A stretch of DNA of 64,000 bases from NCBI GenBank assembly GCA_958450365.1, contig CAUEEP010000903.1, positions 744,001 through 808,000 of the forward strand, given 5' to 3'. The translations under genes were made by a program, and so were the position numbers. The notes below the pieces were generated by a model, which was not told where the DNA came from, did no database searches, and saw only the letters and a list, made by a program, of their open reading frames with translations. The stretch's first letter is position 1, and every line of letters begins with the position of its first letter. This DNA is from Mesorhabditis belari. Lineage: Eukaryota > Nematoda > Chromadorea > Rhabditida > Rhabditidae. Shown here piece by piece: positions 11,350 through 23,431 of this stretch.

Positions 11350-12472
11350 CTAGTAAAGGAATATTGAGCTTCTAGAGCTTCATGGCGGATGTGGTTGCTG
11401 GCTGGTGGAGCTGGCTGGTGGAGTTTCTAAACTGTATGCTAAGCCATAACATTGGCGCACTTGAGAAAATGTAAATAATACCAAATTTTCCATGCTATCA
11501 GGGCTGTTTTTATAGGACATACTGTAGTTGTTCCCAGATTCATGTTCTTTCTAAATCTTTGACTTTAATGTTCTAAGAAATCTATAGTCGAAAGGAGAAG
11601 GCTAATCAGAATTAAGAAATCGACCAAAAGATCGAGAGTTCAATATCAAGTCAAAAGAATAGAACTAACGGTGTGAAGTTCGCTACAAATCCTAAGACAG
11701 TTTAAACGAGATTTTGGAGGACTTTGACGCTAGCTTACCAAAATTGGTATACCAACGGTTGCACGGTAGCAAACTGTGATGAGGAAAATTCTCAAATATT
11801 TTTCAATTTCAATTTTCATTCAAATATTAAAATGAGAAAAGAAGTTTTAGAGGCGAGGTCTGGTATTGTGGTATCGATATTGCCAGAGACACTCTTTATC
11901 TCGCTCCTCCCCTTTCCCGCCTCTTTCTGGCCTTTTCTGACTCACGCACTCGACAAATCCGACGAAAGATCAATAAATGAAATTCAAAGCTGAAAAAATT
12001 CTGGTGAATTATCTTGAAAACTTCGAGATCGGGTTGTTTAAAAATTTTTAGGAGCCACAGAAACCATTGACGACAATGACCTTCACTGATACAATCATCT
12101 CCAAAAGCTTTTGACAAGTAAACCGTGAGATTGAACTTTTGGACAACGGGTGAAAAATGATGTAACACACCTTAAGAAAACGGACTCCGAAAGCTTTTTT
12201 ACTATTGTAGCACTAATCGAACCTTTTAGACTAACAAAAAGTCTTCAACTAATAGCAAACAATAGAAACGCACCTGTTGCTAGGCATCCAGGTAAATCGC
12301 CTGACTTCATCCCTGCACTTGAGATTAAAAGTTGTGAAAAATAAATCTCTCTATTTTTTATTCTCATTGCTTTTGATTAAGTTTTCGATTCTCCTTACAT
12401 TCGATGCTTAGTCACCGTCCTTTTCCCGTATTTTTGAGGCTGAGAAAGGAGTGAAGAGAGAGTAATTTCGAC
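11350..12472. other. no gene recognised
   Basis: This stretch should contain the promoter and first exon(s) of the zinc-finger gene on the minus strand, but no signal stands out. Open frames present (for example near 11724-11993 and 11896-12168) overlap in opposite strands and lack motif or splice support. Confidence 0.4.
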
Positions 12473-12967
12473 TCAGCATCGATGTAGGGATTCTGAAGTG
12501 TCAGAGGTCAGAGGTCGAAAAATGACCTTGAAGATTTCCTTAACTTTTAGTGAATAAGATTGCCTTCGATTGAAAAAGTTACAAGAAAATAACGGGAATG
12601 GACCATTTTCTAATCCTGCATTAAAGAAGTTTTTGTTGCTTTTCAACGAACTATTAATGTTATTAACTAATTCATTAAAATCGTATTTAGCTTCTGGAAT
12701 AGCCATAGTATCCTTTTCATCAACTTGATTATTATTTGTATCATCTCCCTTAACTACATAATCAAATTTTGTTGTTGTTTTGATTGCCACTAATTTTGTT
12801 GTCAATTTCTAATTTACCATCTATTTTCAATAAACCTATTTCATAATGTTTATCCATAAATTCTTGTCTAAATGAGCATCAAAACTCGTTTCATTAGAAG
12901 TTAAATGCAAAGTAAAACATGCCATTAAAAAAAATCCACATAAAAAAAATTGAAACAAGTCTTGCAT
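12473..12967 (-). pseudogene. possible small secreted protein, frame broken or unspliced
   Basis: ATG at 12967 opens a 43-residue frame with a good signal peptide (MQDLFQFFLCGFFLMACFTL, then Thr/Ser and an Asn-rich mature start), stopping at 12836. The other two frames continue with coding-like sequence: one reads FMDKHYEIGLLKIDGKLE; the other runs to 12473 with DTMAIPEAKYDFNELVNN. Either an intron I cannot place or frameshifts separate them. The product is not recognised. It is very AT-rich compared with neighbouring genes. Confidence 0.35.
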
Positions 12968-13192
12968 CACGTTACATATATAAAAGATAAAAATGAAATA
13001 ATCTTTATTTATATCATATCAAGGATAAATTTAATTCAAATCCAAAAACAATAATTCTTGGAACAAGTCACAACAAGAAGACTAATTTTAAAGAAATCAC
13101 TTCATTTAGGCTGCATGCTTTATTTCAGTAGGCGAAAACTAGAATAATAAAAATGTAAAAGAATGTTTAATTAGAATTAAAATGATACTTAC

Positions 13193-13416
13193 ATTTGCAT
13201 CTGGACCATCAAAATGAAGATAGCCAAAAACAAGAACCGATGGAATCATTCTCGTCTCAGGATGGTGATCAGCTAATCCTCCATCATCAATTTTTAGATC
13301 CGACAAAGCAAAATTCGTCTTCGCGACTAAGCTTCCGATGAAGAGACCGTTCATATCGAAGATACCATGGCCCCAATCGCCATATCCTCCTTGCGAAGTA
13401 CCAAAATAATCCCCAC
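13193..13416 (-). CDS. isolated internal exon of an unrecognised protein
   Basis: A 224 nt exon with a TTTTAG acceptor and a strong GTAAGT donor. It reads GGDYFGTSQGGYGDWGHGIF, then FDMNGLFIG and MIPSVLVFGYLHFDGPDAN. The aromatic, glycine-rich, motif-like composition and perfect splice borders argue for a real exon, but neither family nor partner exons were found. It may belong with the minus-strand pieces at 12.5-13.0 kb and 13.87-14.09 kb. Confidence 0.45.
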
Positions 13417-13849
13417 CTAAAATTAATTCAATTATTAAACGGAATGTTAGTAAAATACAGTTAAAAAATAATATATAATTTCTACAATATAAACAAGGCA
13501 TTATTGAAGAAAAGGCCCCCACTGGAAGTTGAGGGCTTTATTTTCAGGCTTTCTTGCTTTTCTTTCTTTCCTATAAGATATCTTTAAACCCTTAGAAATT
13601 GTGATTCTAAGGGGTTGTTATACGCATGCACAAGAAAACTAACGAGGGAGCTATAACTACTTACTACTACTCAGATCGACTCCAAAATTATAGGGGGGAA
13701 TAAGCATCACAAAATAAGCATCTTTTGAAATTTTTAGCTGCTAAATGCTAGAAATAACTGAAATATAAGGTTCAAAGTTTTTAGCTTAAAATTAAGCATT
13801 TTTGGGGATTTACACAACACTTTAATGGGAACTCCTACACACACCGGAG

Positions 13850-13912
13850 GAGTAGCCGGATGGCCTCTAGCTGGTAGACCAAAGGTCGCTGGTTCGACTC
13901 CGTCCCCCTTGT
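13850..13912 (+). repeat. tRNA-like sequence (SINE or tRNA pseudogene)
   Basis: Contains an A-box-like TAGCCGGATGG and, about 30 nt later, a perfect B-box GGTTCGACTCC, the internal RNA polymerase III promoter pair. The acceptor and T stems do not pair well, so a working tRNA is unlikely. It overlaps the 3' end of an exon-like open frame on the other strand. Confidence 0.35.
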
Positions 13913-14089
13913 TCTTTTGCTTTTTGGTTTTGCCAAACCACAGAATGTGCGTTCGGTAGAGAACATTGATCGAGAACATAAAGCATTGCGTAATCGTCCG
14001 TCAACTGACACATTCCCTTTACATAAGATCTCCGATTTTTGGCAGTTACCAGCTCCCAACGCTTCAAGATGTTTGATGCCTCGAAAGTG
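13870..14089 (-). CDS. exon-like open frame, unknown protein
   Basis: After an ATCTTTAG acceptor the frame reads TFEASNILKRWELVTAKNRR and MCQLTDDYAMLYVLDQCSL before running into the tRNA-like sequence and a stop near 13870. Another possible small exon (VVVSAVSK) lies at about 14130-14155. The first 55 residues look like globular protein, but no family is recognised. The Tc1-like element begins 220 nt upstream and may have disrupted the gene. Confidence 0.35.
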
Positions 14090-14307
14090 CTAAAGATCTT
14101 GATCAGTTGATTCGAAAATGAGAAAATCGCTCACCTTGGAAACGGCACTCACCACAACCTGAAAAGCTGAGCAATTATTTAATTATAAAAAACAAAAGTA
14201 CTTTGATGGTTGGGAAGAGCCACTTTTATCCTGGCTCATTTGGAGCTAATGTTTTGACTGGTTGTTTGCTACCTTTTACCCATTCTAAGGTAATCAAATA
14301 TGCTTAA

Positions 14308-15975
14308 TACAGTCATGGACAAAAGTCTTTACCCCTACCGAGGTCAGCATTTAAAACGCAAAATTTTTCAACTTTTTAACAAGTTTTAAAAATTGTTTTC
14401 AAAGCATTTTGTAGCATTTTTACTCTAGTTTTTATATCCCATAACCAAAAGAAACAACGATTTATTTTAGGCAACAAAGAACGACGTTAACAAAAAAAAC
14501 CCTCAAAACAGGTGGACAAAAGTCTTTACCCCTTTTCAACTTTTTATTTTCTTGCTGTTGTTTCGTCATTTTTCACATAACCATGCTTTATTATTTTTTA
14601 ATTCTAGTGATGCCTGGAGCCTATCTGACCACTCCCGACAAAGAAAAGATTGTGGAAGCAAGGAAACGAGGCGACAAAGTAAAGGATGTTGCGAGCGTAT
14701 TCAAATGCAGCCCCGAAACGGTGAAAAAGCTTTGCAAGAAAGAAAAAGCGACTGGAATTCTTCACCGAGCATTCAAAACAGGTCGTTCACCCGTCACAAC
14801 ACCAAGAGAAGACAAGGTTCTAATTTTGGCCCACAAAAAGGATTCAAATCTTAATGCTTCCGATGGAGTCAGATTAATCAAGCATCAATTTAACAAGGAC
14901 ATCAATCGAAAGACAGTAAGCAGACGTTTGATTCATGCAGGATTGATGACTAGAAGACCTGCCAAGAAGCCCCTGATGGTCGCCAAACACCGGAAGATTC
15001 GACTCGACTTTGCCGAGAAGTATGAAAGTTGGACAAGCAACGACTGGGCCAATGTCATCTTCACCGATGAATCGAAGATCAACCTTTTCAATCCCGACGG
15101 CAATCACTTGATCCGGAGACCTGTCGGACAACGATATAACACCAAATACCTTCGTGCGACAGTCAAATTTGGTGGCGGATCAATCATGTTGTGGGGTATA
15201 AGAAACTTTTATCTTTATGCCTATTGACTTTTTTTTTCAGGAGCGATGACTAGAAGTTCACCAGGTCCGCTCGTTCTTCTCAATTCAACTTTGGACGCTC
15301 AACGATACAAGGCGATTTTGGAGAACGATCTTCTTCCATTTGCGACCACAAAAATTGGACAAGGATGGTTGCTGTACCAGGACAACGCTCCATGCCACAA
15401 GTCGCAACTGCTAATGGGACGAGTTGTTCGCCTTGCCAACGGTGGTAGAGCTCGTCTACCCGGATGGTTCCGATCGAATGGAGTTCAGCTCGTATCTGCT
15501 CCTCCCTACAGTCCGGATTTGAACGTTATCGAACATTTGTGGGCGTTTTTGAAGCTGAAATTGAAGGGAAAACGCTTCAATACCAAGATTGAGCTATGGT
15601 ACTTCATTCGACACGTCTGGACAAAGATCGGTCCTCAAATTTTACAGGATTTGGTCGACTCGATGCCGAGAAGGATTCAAGCAGTAATTTCATCAAAAGG
15701 AGGCCCTACCAAAAATTAAAATACTCGGTTTTTTCTCACTTTTTGTTCGAGGGGTAAAGACTTTTGTCCACCTGTTTTGAGGGTTTTTTTTGTTAACGTC
15801 GTTCTTTGTTGCCTAAAATAAATCGTTGTTTCTTTTGGTTATGGGATATAAAAACTAGAGTAAAAATGCTACAAAATGCTTTGAAAACAATTTTTAAAAC
15901 TTGTTAAAAAGTTGAAAAATTTTGCGTTTTAAAAGCTGACCTCGATAGGGGTAAAGACTTTTGTCCATGACTGTA
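14308..15975 (+). mobile_element. Tc1-like transposon, apparently complete
   Basis: Ends read CAGTCATGGACAAAAGTCTT and its inverse, between TA duplications at 14308-14309 and 15974-15975. The inverted repeats are about 220 bp (14310-14533; 15750-15973) and nearly identical. Each carries the GGACAAAAGTCTTTACCCC box twice, at the tip and about 200 bp inside, the usual IR/DR arrangement of paired transposase binding sites. The transposase between them is open. Near-identical arms and an open gene mean this is the youngest transposon in the window and might still be active. Confidence 0.9.
14610..15719 (+). CDS. Tc1-like transposase
   Basis: Two exons, 14610-15196 and 15241-15719, joined across a 44 nt intron (GTATAAG...TTTCAG) to give ...MLWG/AMTRSS.... 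The chosen start is MPGAYLTTPDKEKIVEA; an in-frame ATG at 14583 would add nine hydrophobic residues that look like leader. Two helix-turn-helix units occupy the first ~110 residues. Catalytic blocks are VIFTDESK, LLYQDNAPCHKS and YSPDLNVIEHLW. About 49 residues separate the second Asp from the Glu, because of an extra segment around RLANGGRARLPGW; the family norm is 34. No stops or frameshifts were seen. The protein cuts and pastes DNA at TA sites. Confidence 0.9.
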
Positions 15976-16593
15976 GATTGATGACACTTTAGCAAATTTT
16001 CGCATTTCTAGCCTAACCTCATGTACTTTAACCACCAAACGTTACGATTGACTGAAAATAAAGCGTTTTAGAGGAGAGACACTTCAAAAGACTACACCTT
16101 ATTGATTTGATAGAGAACCTCGGCGGCCATCGGTCTTCAACACCGATTGAAGTTGGTGCAACTAAAAGCTATCTGTTTTGGTCAACTTCTGAGCAGGTGT
16201 CAACAATTGAATTGGTAAGACAAAAAGCTCGGAACCTTTCGATGATCTTCTGAAAGTGGGATGGACATTTCGGTAGTGACAACATATCAGTTTTCTCTTT
16301 TGAGACATCACTCACAAAATCGTCTCGATGGAAGCGCTCTTTACCATAGTCGGCGAAGACAATTCTGTAAACAAAAGAGTCTGAATGAATGTCCTCTATT
16401 CTCATTCTTTTCCCATTTTCCTTTTTTAAAGTATCATAGGGAGATTTTGTGCGTAATCGGATCCCTGAAGGCAAATATGATTTTTTGTGGGGAACGTTTG
16501 CCGAGATATACCTTGAGATATGGTTTGGCGGGATACGGTTCTTATTATGATACAAAAACGGTTCCAATACCGTTCAAATACGGTTCCGGTTGG

Positions 16594-17252
16594 TTGACGA
16601 AAAAGTAATGTCGGTTTTTGCCACAAAACTGTTTATTGCTAAAAACATAAATAAACGCACATCAATCGATGATATATTCTCCATTATCATTGATGACTTC
16701 TTCCCATCTTCGTCGCAAGTCCCTGATCCCATCCTCAAAAAATGGGGAGTTTTAGAGCCAAAATCAATGTCGACTGCTCTTTTGATCTGATGATAAAAAA
16801 CAAAAAATAGTCTGATGGGACCAAATCGGGACTATAAGGTGCGTGGGGTAGAAATTTCCAACCAAGCTCGTCGATTCTTTGGTAAGTGATTTTTGCAGTT
16901 TGAGGTTTTGCAATGATCATGCAAAAATAGCACTTTTGATGCTTCAACGCCCAATTTCTTTAAAGCTTCGCTAATCCTCATCAACTGTTTTGAATAACGA
17001 TCTGCGGTGACAGTTTCTACCGGATTCAACAACTCATAATACACCAAACCTTTTGTATTCCACCAACAGCAAAGCATAAGTCTCTTTCCATGAATATCGG
17101 GTTTTGAAGTTGGTTGTGGGGGTTGACCTAGAGAAAGCCACTGATTTTTGCGCTTCACACTCTCATATTGAATCCATGTTTCATCAGATGTTAGAATTCT
17201 TCCCCAAAAATCATGCGATTTGCCTTTTTGAAGCAGGGCAGAGCTCACGATG
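16594..17252 (-). pseudogene. mariner transposase fragment (C-terminal two thirds)
   Basis: On the minus strand the reading runs from SHDFWGRILTSDETWIQYES through DIHGKRLMLCCWWNTKGLVY. A frameshift near 16.9 kb moves to the frame with KITYQRIDELGWKFLPHAPY, PDLVPSDYFLFF and the closing RRRWEEVINDNGEYII. The N-terminal DNA-binding part is missing: similarity stops at a duplicated CTCACGATGACACGAAT (17233-17287). The 3' tip GGTTGACGAAAAAGTAATGT near 16590-16612 could be the surviving terminal repeat. Confidence 0.8.
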
Positions 17253-17524
17253 ACACGAATTGTTTTGACTCACGATGACACGAATCAATCGCTAGTCAAT
17301 CGTATCAACGTCAAATCTCGTATCGTGTTTTAGTAACAGATTTCATTGAATTCAAATCAGTAGCAGAAGCGGTAGAAACCTCATCGTTACAAACAACTTC
17401 ACCTAAAGCTTCGGACAACTTCTTCTAAATGATTTTGTCAAATACAATAAAAAGAGAGGAAATGGATGTCAAGAAAAAGAATTCCGTGTTTTGATAAAAA
17501 GTGATCAGAGAGTCCAGAAGGATT

Positions 17525-18015
17525 AGTTCTTCATTCCGTGTTTTCTGGTGATGAGTCGTGATTACCAGAAACTCGAAAAGTCTTATCAGAAGATCTCCCT
17601 CAAACTTGAAGGTACATTTCAGATAATCAGATCCATTAGGGTATTTGGCTGTCGAATGTGGCTATCTATACCGAAGCGATGAACCGTTTCTGAGGCTGGT
17701 CTCAATTCCAAAAGAAGCAACGGTTGGATGCAATCATTTCTTCGTCGACATGGTTTTCCTCTTTCCGATGAAAAAGGCATTACTGTGGGGAATAAAAATA
17801 AAAAATAAAAAATAAGGAGTCAAGCATAGTGACGACAGTGTCTAAAGGCCTTTATAATAGAGATCAACGAGAATCGACTTTATGTTCTATCAAAGAACTA
17901 TCAGCTAAACAAATTTTTTCACAAAGAGTCTGCTATTTCGAAAATGACGGAAAAAGGCAATACTGTGGGGAAGTTACTAATAAAAGTTCTCTAATCATGG
18001 TAGTCGGAATATAGG
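17525..18015. repeat. block inverted with respect to 34384-34765
   Basis: The block from ATTCCGTGTTTTCTGGTGAT through the stretch around 17640-17800 reappears as an inverted copy at 34384-34765. It contains a shared open stretch (GYLYRSDEPFLRLVSIPKE) conserved in both copies, which might be a lost exon. Together with the matching flanks at 18590-19020 and 33720-33960 it shows that lectin copies B and E lie in a large inverted duplication. Confidence 0.6.
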
Positions 18016-18303
18016 TAAATTATTGAGAAAATCCGGGTATTCTCATTCTATTTCCTGCCCCAAATCATTGTTGTATTGTAGCAGCTTTCGTTTTCAGTTT
18101 TCGCTGAAATGAATGTTGATTGTTTTTTGGTTGACGAATGATGACTAAACGAATTGGGCATTCCCCTCCTTTCTCTTTATTTGGTAAGAAATCCGTATTT
18201 TGCTTGGCAACAAATTTCTTGTTTGATTTTCTCATCAATTCTGCTTATTTAGTAGCCTTTTCCTTTAATTTTCACTTGTTCTTCGAGGAAATTCAAAATT
18301 AAA

Positions 18304-18507
18304 TTAAAGGCTCTTTTTGATAGAAGCAAAGATTTGGTGAAAGACCCACATATCGGCTCCGAGTCGAGCGATTGTCTTCAACGAGATGGTCGGTTCTTCT
18401 ATGCGTTTGACACTCTTTTCAGGCAATTCTTCAGTCATTTCGGGCATTTCCAGGAAAAGGAAGATTCCAGAGATTCTACAACCAACCTCATCATCCTGAT
18501 GCCTCAA
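18304..18507 (-). pseudogene. relic first exon of the soluble lectin form
   Basis: Minus-strand reading EMPEMTEELPEKSVKRIEEP followed by IARLGADMWVFHQIF matches the first exon of copy F (PEMTEELPEKSTKRIKESV ... IAQLEADL). The start-codon part is lost and no downstream exons follow in this orientation. It is a stranded fragment next to copy B, which points the other way. Confidence 0.6.
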
Positions 18508-19089
18508 TGTCTGAAGATTCTTGTGATCTTCTTTCTTTGTCTCGAGTTTGATTTGAGAAATTTGATCTGAGAAAGCTACTCCTCATCCGAATTAACATCA
18601 CTCAAGTTTAAAATCTCTCCAAATTTCTCACGCATTGCTTCTCAGTCCCAGTGCCGTCGATAAATTTCCTGATCATGATGCTGGTTCCAGGAGGCAAAGC
18701 GGGGGCTCTCAGGTTCGAGTCTGGTAGCTGATTGCCTTTTTTCTTTTTATAGCTTTTAATGCCTTGAGCAGTCCCCGTTTTAGAGAAGCTTTGTTTAGCT
18801 ATGCCGTTTACAAAAATGTTCTGCTTTAACACAAAAAACCTTAAAAAACATAGAACAACCAAAACAACAATCAACAATGATCTCCAGCAGCTTTGAATTT
18901 TGAAGTTGCAGAAGTCAAAAAGGCTCTAGGAAAAATTGTTTACGCCGGGGGGAGATAGATAGCTTCCCCCGCGGGGATTGAGGAACAATTGTGGCGATTT
19001 GATGGGAACGGTCTGGTCTACTTATCGGTATGAATAGTGTACCACAAGACATTAAAACCTAAGAAAAGGAAAAAAGTCATTCAGCAGCT

Positions 19090-21195
19090 GGACTTGAACC
19101 GGAGAACCCTCGAACTCAACGAAGGAACTCAACGGCTTAATGAGTCAATCGTCGGTTGGAAGGCGATCGCTTTTCTAAACAATCTCAGCGAAAAAATAAT
19201 TGTTGATCCCATCGTCGCCTCATTCGTTCTTCCCATTTCCCCGAATTCAAAACTAATCAACCAATTCAGCGGAATGGGTGTGATGGCCGTCCGTCTATTC
19301 ATCACGATTGTCCTCCTTTTCCATCAAATTTCATCGTCCATTCAACAAAGCGAGCAATTGGATCAATTCACGTATTCTTTTCCCTTCAAATAGCTATGTT
19401 TTCAACCAAGCCAATCAATAGAGCGAATTTGATAGAATAAACAAGAAATGGGCTTGAGTGTCTCAATGACAAGACTTTTCAAGAATAAAACCCTACAAGA
19501 ACTCGTCGAGGCTCGAGGAAAAATCTGCGGACTCGAGACGGAAATGTGGGTGAAATCAAAAATCTTGAAGAATGGCTTTGAGTAGTGAGTAATTTGAGTA
19601 TTCAGCGCAAGAGAGCGGAACGAAACCAGGGACAAAGACGTCGAGATGAGTCGATTGACAGCAAAAATGGCTCAAATCGAGGCGAATTTAATGGGGAAAA
19701 ACGGAAAGTTGGAGGCTGATTTGGTTGACGGAAGGGAGAGAAATCGAGAATTGGAAACGAAAATCGCCGAGACGAAAACGAAGAACGACGATCTCGAAGC
19801 ACAATTGTACTAATTTTGTAACTTTCTTTTTTGACAAGCTCAATATATAGTTAAAATGCGAACTTTTTCAGAAGAGCTCAAAATACGGAAGTGAGAGACG
19901 GAAAAGCCAAGATAGGAGAGCTCGAAGGGAAAATCAACGCGTTGCAGAGCAAGAACTCTGGCCTCGAAACCCAAATGTGAGTTTATTTGGTATCTCTTGT
20001 CGACTGAGACTTGGGAAAACAGTTTTTTCACTCCCAAAACACCCATTCCACTCAATTCCTCTCTAGAAAATTTGAAAGGGAAAATAAAACCGAAATGGTG
20101 AAGTTGCAGGCAGATTTGTGAGTTTTTTTAAGGAAAAGGATTGAGTATTTGTCTAAAGAATCTGGACTAATGTTTTCCGAAGAAATTCAGAAATCGAACC
20201 ATGAATCTCTTGGATCTGTATCGGGATGGATGGTCGTATTTGGCAGAAGCCGCTTCTTGGTACAAGGTTTGGTGGCTGTTGTGAACCAGGATTATCTTCA
20301 TCTCGAGGTTCCCAATCGCGAAATGACATCCGATAATGCCGAGGCATATTGTGCGAGTCGAGAGGGCCATTTAGTCTCCATTCACAGTCGGGAAGAGAAC
20401 GATTTTGTTCAGAAACTCGGTAAGAAATAGAAATGATTCAATTCTGAAAATTCATGATTTTCGTAGAAATTTATGTTTTACAAACCAAAAGCAATTGATA
20501 TTTATTTCAGCCAAAACTGTTAATTCGTTTTGGTGGTTCTGGATCGGACTAAAGGTTGAATTTTTCTTATTGAAAGAAATAAATAAAAAGAAAGTAATAA
20601 TTCTTTCTGCCATTTTCGGAAGGCTCTCTTGAAAAAATGATTCGTTTGACTGATAGTGATTTGATGTAAATCTGAAATGATAGAAATTGATAGAAATCTA
20701 ATTTGAATTAAAAAACTAGAATAGATTTAAAACGGAAAAAAATTTGGTTCAGATATCAACGGTGAAACTCATTGATAGAAATAATGGTATCAATTGGAAA
20801 ACTAGAGTAATTTCAATAACGATAAAGGAAAATCGGATCGAAATCTCGATATCTGAACATAAAAATTTCTTTATTCAGAGAAATCCGAACAAAGGAAATG
20901 CTTTGGAATGGACGGATGGAAGTTCGCTGGATTTCACGAACTGGGGGGCTGGACACCTGAATTCGGACCCCCACACTTATGTGAGAAATCATCAATATTT
21001 ATTCAAATTTGCAATGCATGATTAATCCAGAAATATTTTGATCAATTTGAGGAAAATTCTTTTTGTGAAAAAACGCAAAGTGTTTTATCAAAGGATTTCC
21101 AACAGAAATGAACACATTTCAGCTAGGGACCGGCACTGGGAAATTCTCCTACCTATCAGACTCGGTTTATCTGCCAAAGAATCTCTCAATTCTGA
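19090..21195 (+). CDS. C-type lectin, type II membrane form (copy B)
   Basis: Exons: membrane exon (from about 19090, ending 19371), about 19474-19545, 19606-19806, 19872-19976, 20067-20117, 20191-20266, 20308-20419, 20511-20554, 20879-20980 and 21127-21195. The first exon encodes a polar N-terminus, then a hydrophobic anchor (MGVMAVRLFITIVLLFHQI). Stalk exons give a long coiled coil. The lectin exons read DGWSYLAEAASWYK, NAEAYCASREGHLVSIHS, WWFWIGLK, EWTDGSSLDFTNWGAG and TRFICQ. A Cys-containing juxtamembrane exon seen in the paralogues (SCQ) is deleted between 19393 and 19420, and the acceptor of the second exon is unclear, so the 5' half may not splice correctly. The last intron most likely ends GCTAG at 21126. 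Coding from 19606 on is open and phase-consistent. Confidence 0.6.
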
Positions 21196-21610
21196 TAAAT
21201 GCTTTGTGTTCTTTTCTGTGGACAAAAATCAATAAATCCCATTTTATTCAATCTTCTGAAAACACACAACTGCACATTATCTTTTTCTTTATTTCTGAAT
21301 TGTTTCTTCAAAATCTCATATAAAAAGTTTTCCCAAAAACCCAGAATTCCGCCGGAAGCTGCAAGGATTTTGCTCTCTCGTAGCCCCTGAATAGACTATT
21401 GGATAAACGTGTTGAACATCAATGGACATCAACATGAGGAAACTGATAATTCTTCGTGAAGGTCGCTCTTCTCGTCCCTCAACTTGTCGATTTGTCTTTG
21501 ATTTTTGTTCTCTCTTTTTGTTCTCACTGTTGGTTCTGTAGGCGGAGATTTGCGAACAAAACATTTGGCGATTAATTATGCATTGGAAATTTGAATAAAT
21601 ATTGGTGATT

Positions 21611-23150
21611 TCACGTTAAAAATCTCACCTTAGCGTGGGTGTTCAAATTGTCCGGGAGGTCTCCCGGTAACCAATTCGTGAAATCCAACGAACTTCCATC
21701 CGTCCATTCAAAAGCATTTCCTTTATTCGGGTTTCTCTGAATAAGGAAACTTTTATGTCTCACTGTTGATCTTTCAACCAAATTTTTTTTCCATTTTAAA
21801 ACTATTCTGGTTTTTCCATTCAACTTAGATTTCTATCAATTTTTATCATTTCAGATTTCTGTCAAAGAACCATCAATTAAACGAATAATTTTTCACAAAG
21901 AGGCCTCCGACAATGGCTGAAAGAGTCATTACTTTCTATATGATTATTTATGTCTCAATAAGAAAAATAAGAAAAAAGTCTTTCAATAAGAAAAATTCAA
22001 CCTTCAGTCCGATCCAGAGCCACCAATGCGAAGGAGCAGCTTTCACTGAAATAAGTATCGGTTATTTTTGGTTTATAAGAAAAAAATTTCTACGAAAATC
22101 ATGCATTTTCAGAATTGAATCTTTTCGATTTCTTAACGAGTTCCCAAACAAAATCGTTCTCTTCCTGAGTGTGAATGGAGACTAAATGGCTCTTTCGAAT
22201 CGCATAATATGCCTCGGCTTCCACAGATGTCATTTCTTGATCGATAACCTTGGGACAAAGATAATCCTGGTCTACCAGACCTTGTACCAAGAAGCGGTTT
22301 TTGGCAAATACGACCATCCACCCGGGTCCAAGAAAGTCATCATTCGATTTCGAAAAACTTTACTTCAGACTTTTTAAACGAATACTCAATCTTTTTCCTT
22401 AAAAAGACCCAGAAATCTGCCCGCAACTTAACCATTTCGGCCGTTTTGTTTTCTCTTTCAAATTGTCTAGAGAGGAATTGATTGGTTTGAGTGGAATTGT
22501 GTTTTAGGGGTCAAAAAACTGTTTTCTCAAGTCTCTGTCGACAGGAGCCTCCAATTTCGCCATTTTTTCTCGAGCCTCGACGAGTTCTTGTTGGGTTTGA
22601 TTCCTGAAAAGTCTTGTCATTGAGACACTCAAGCTTATTTCTTGTTTATTCTATCAAAACCGCTCTACTGATTTGCTTTCCTCCAAAAAAAAACTCACAA
22701 ATTACTTTGGCAAGATTTCAACCACACGGTATCCCGACAATCCTTTTCACGGCGGAAATCCGAGATCATCGAAAAATCTCTTTCTGACGAACTTCAAAGT
22801 ACGACGATCACCAGACAGAATTTCTTCTTGATCTATCGGAGATCTGAATGGTTGAAAACATCGCTATTTGAGGGGAAAAGAATACGTGAATTGATCCACT
22901 TGAACGCTTTGTAGAATCGAGGAAGAAATTTGATGGAAAAGAAGGAGGATCTTGATGAATAGCCCGAAGGTCATCACGCCCATTCCGATCAATTGGTTGA
23001 TTCGTTTTGAATACGGGGAAATGGGAAGAACGAATGGAGGGACGATCCGATAAACAATTGTTTTTTTACGGAAAAGAGCTTTTGAGAGCTTTGAAATTGT
23101 TCAGAAAAGCAATCGCCTTCCAACCGACGATTGACTCATTAAGCCGTTGA
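21611..23150 (-). pseudogene. C-type lectin pseudogene (copy C), tail to tail with B
   Basis: Minus-strand remains: the anchor region at about 22900-23060, a short stalk piece (ELVEARGK, about 22545-22620), lectin exons at about 22321-22145 and the EWTDGSSLDFTNWLPG exon at about 21747-21644. Most stalk exons are deleted. The acceptor before the first lectin exon is lost by a deletion of about 12 nt, the helix-2 Cys is Tyr (AYYAIRKSH), the next donor is damaged (GTTAAG), and the last exon is absent. Confidence 0.7.
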
Positions 23151-23431
23151 AAGAATTGCTTTGAATAGATATTCGAACAAAAAGTCGCATTTCATGAAAA
23201 ATAAAACCCGTCAATTCGTGTGAAGTTGGTGAGTGATAAAACGCGGAGTTTGAAACAGAAATGTGAGTATTTTCATGTATGTTTCACAGACTTTGCAAAA
23301 CTCCATGCAAGATTCTTTAATTTTTTCAGAGATATTAAAACGGTCAGAGATTGAGAAGCGGCACACTGATTTGTGAATTATCAGGTTGGCAAAAAAGAAA
23401 TGCGCGTTTTCGTTAAAAGTTTATTTTATTA

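Noticed and set aside
18640..18720. Possible second tRNA-like element (GGTTCGAGTCT)
   Set aside because: A B-box-like match but no convincing A-box or cloverleaf stems.
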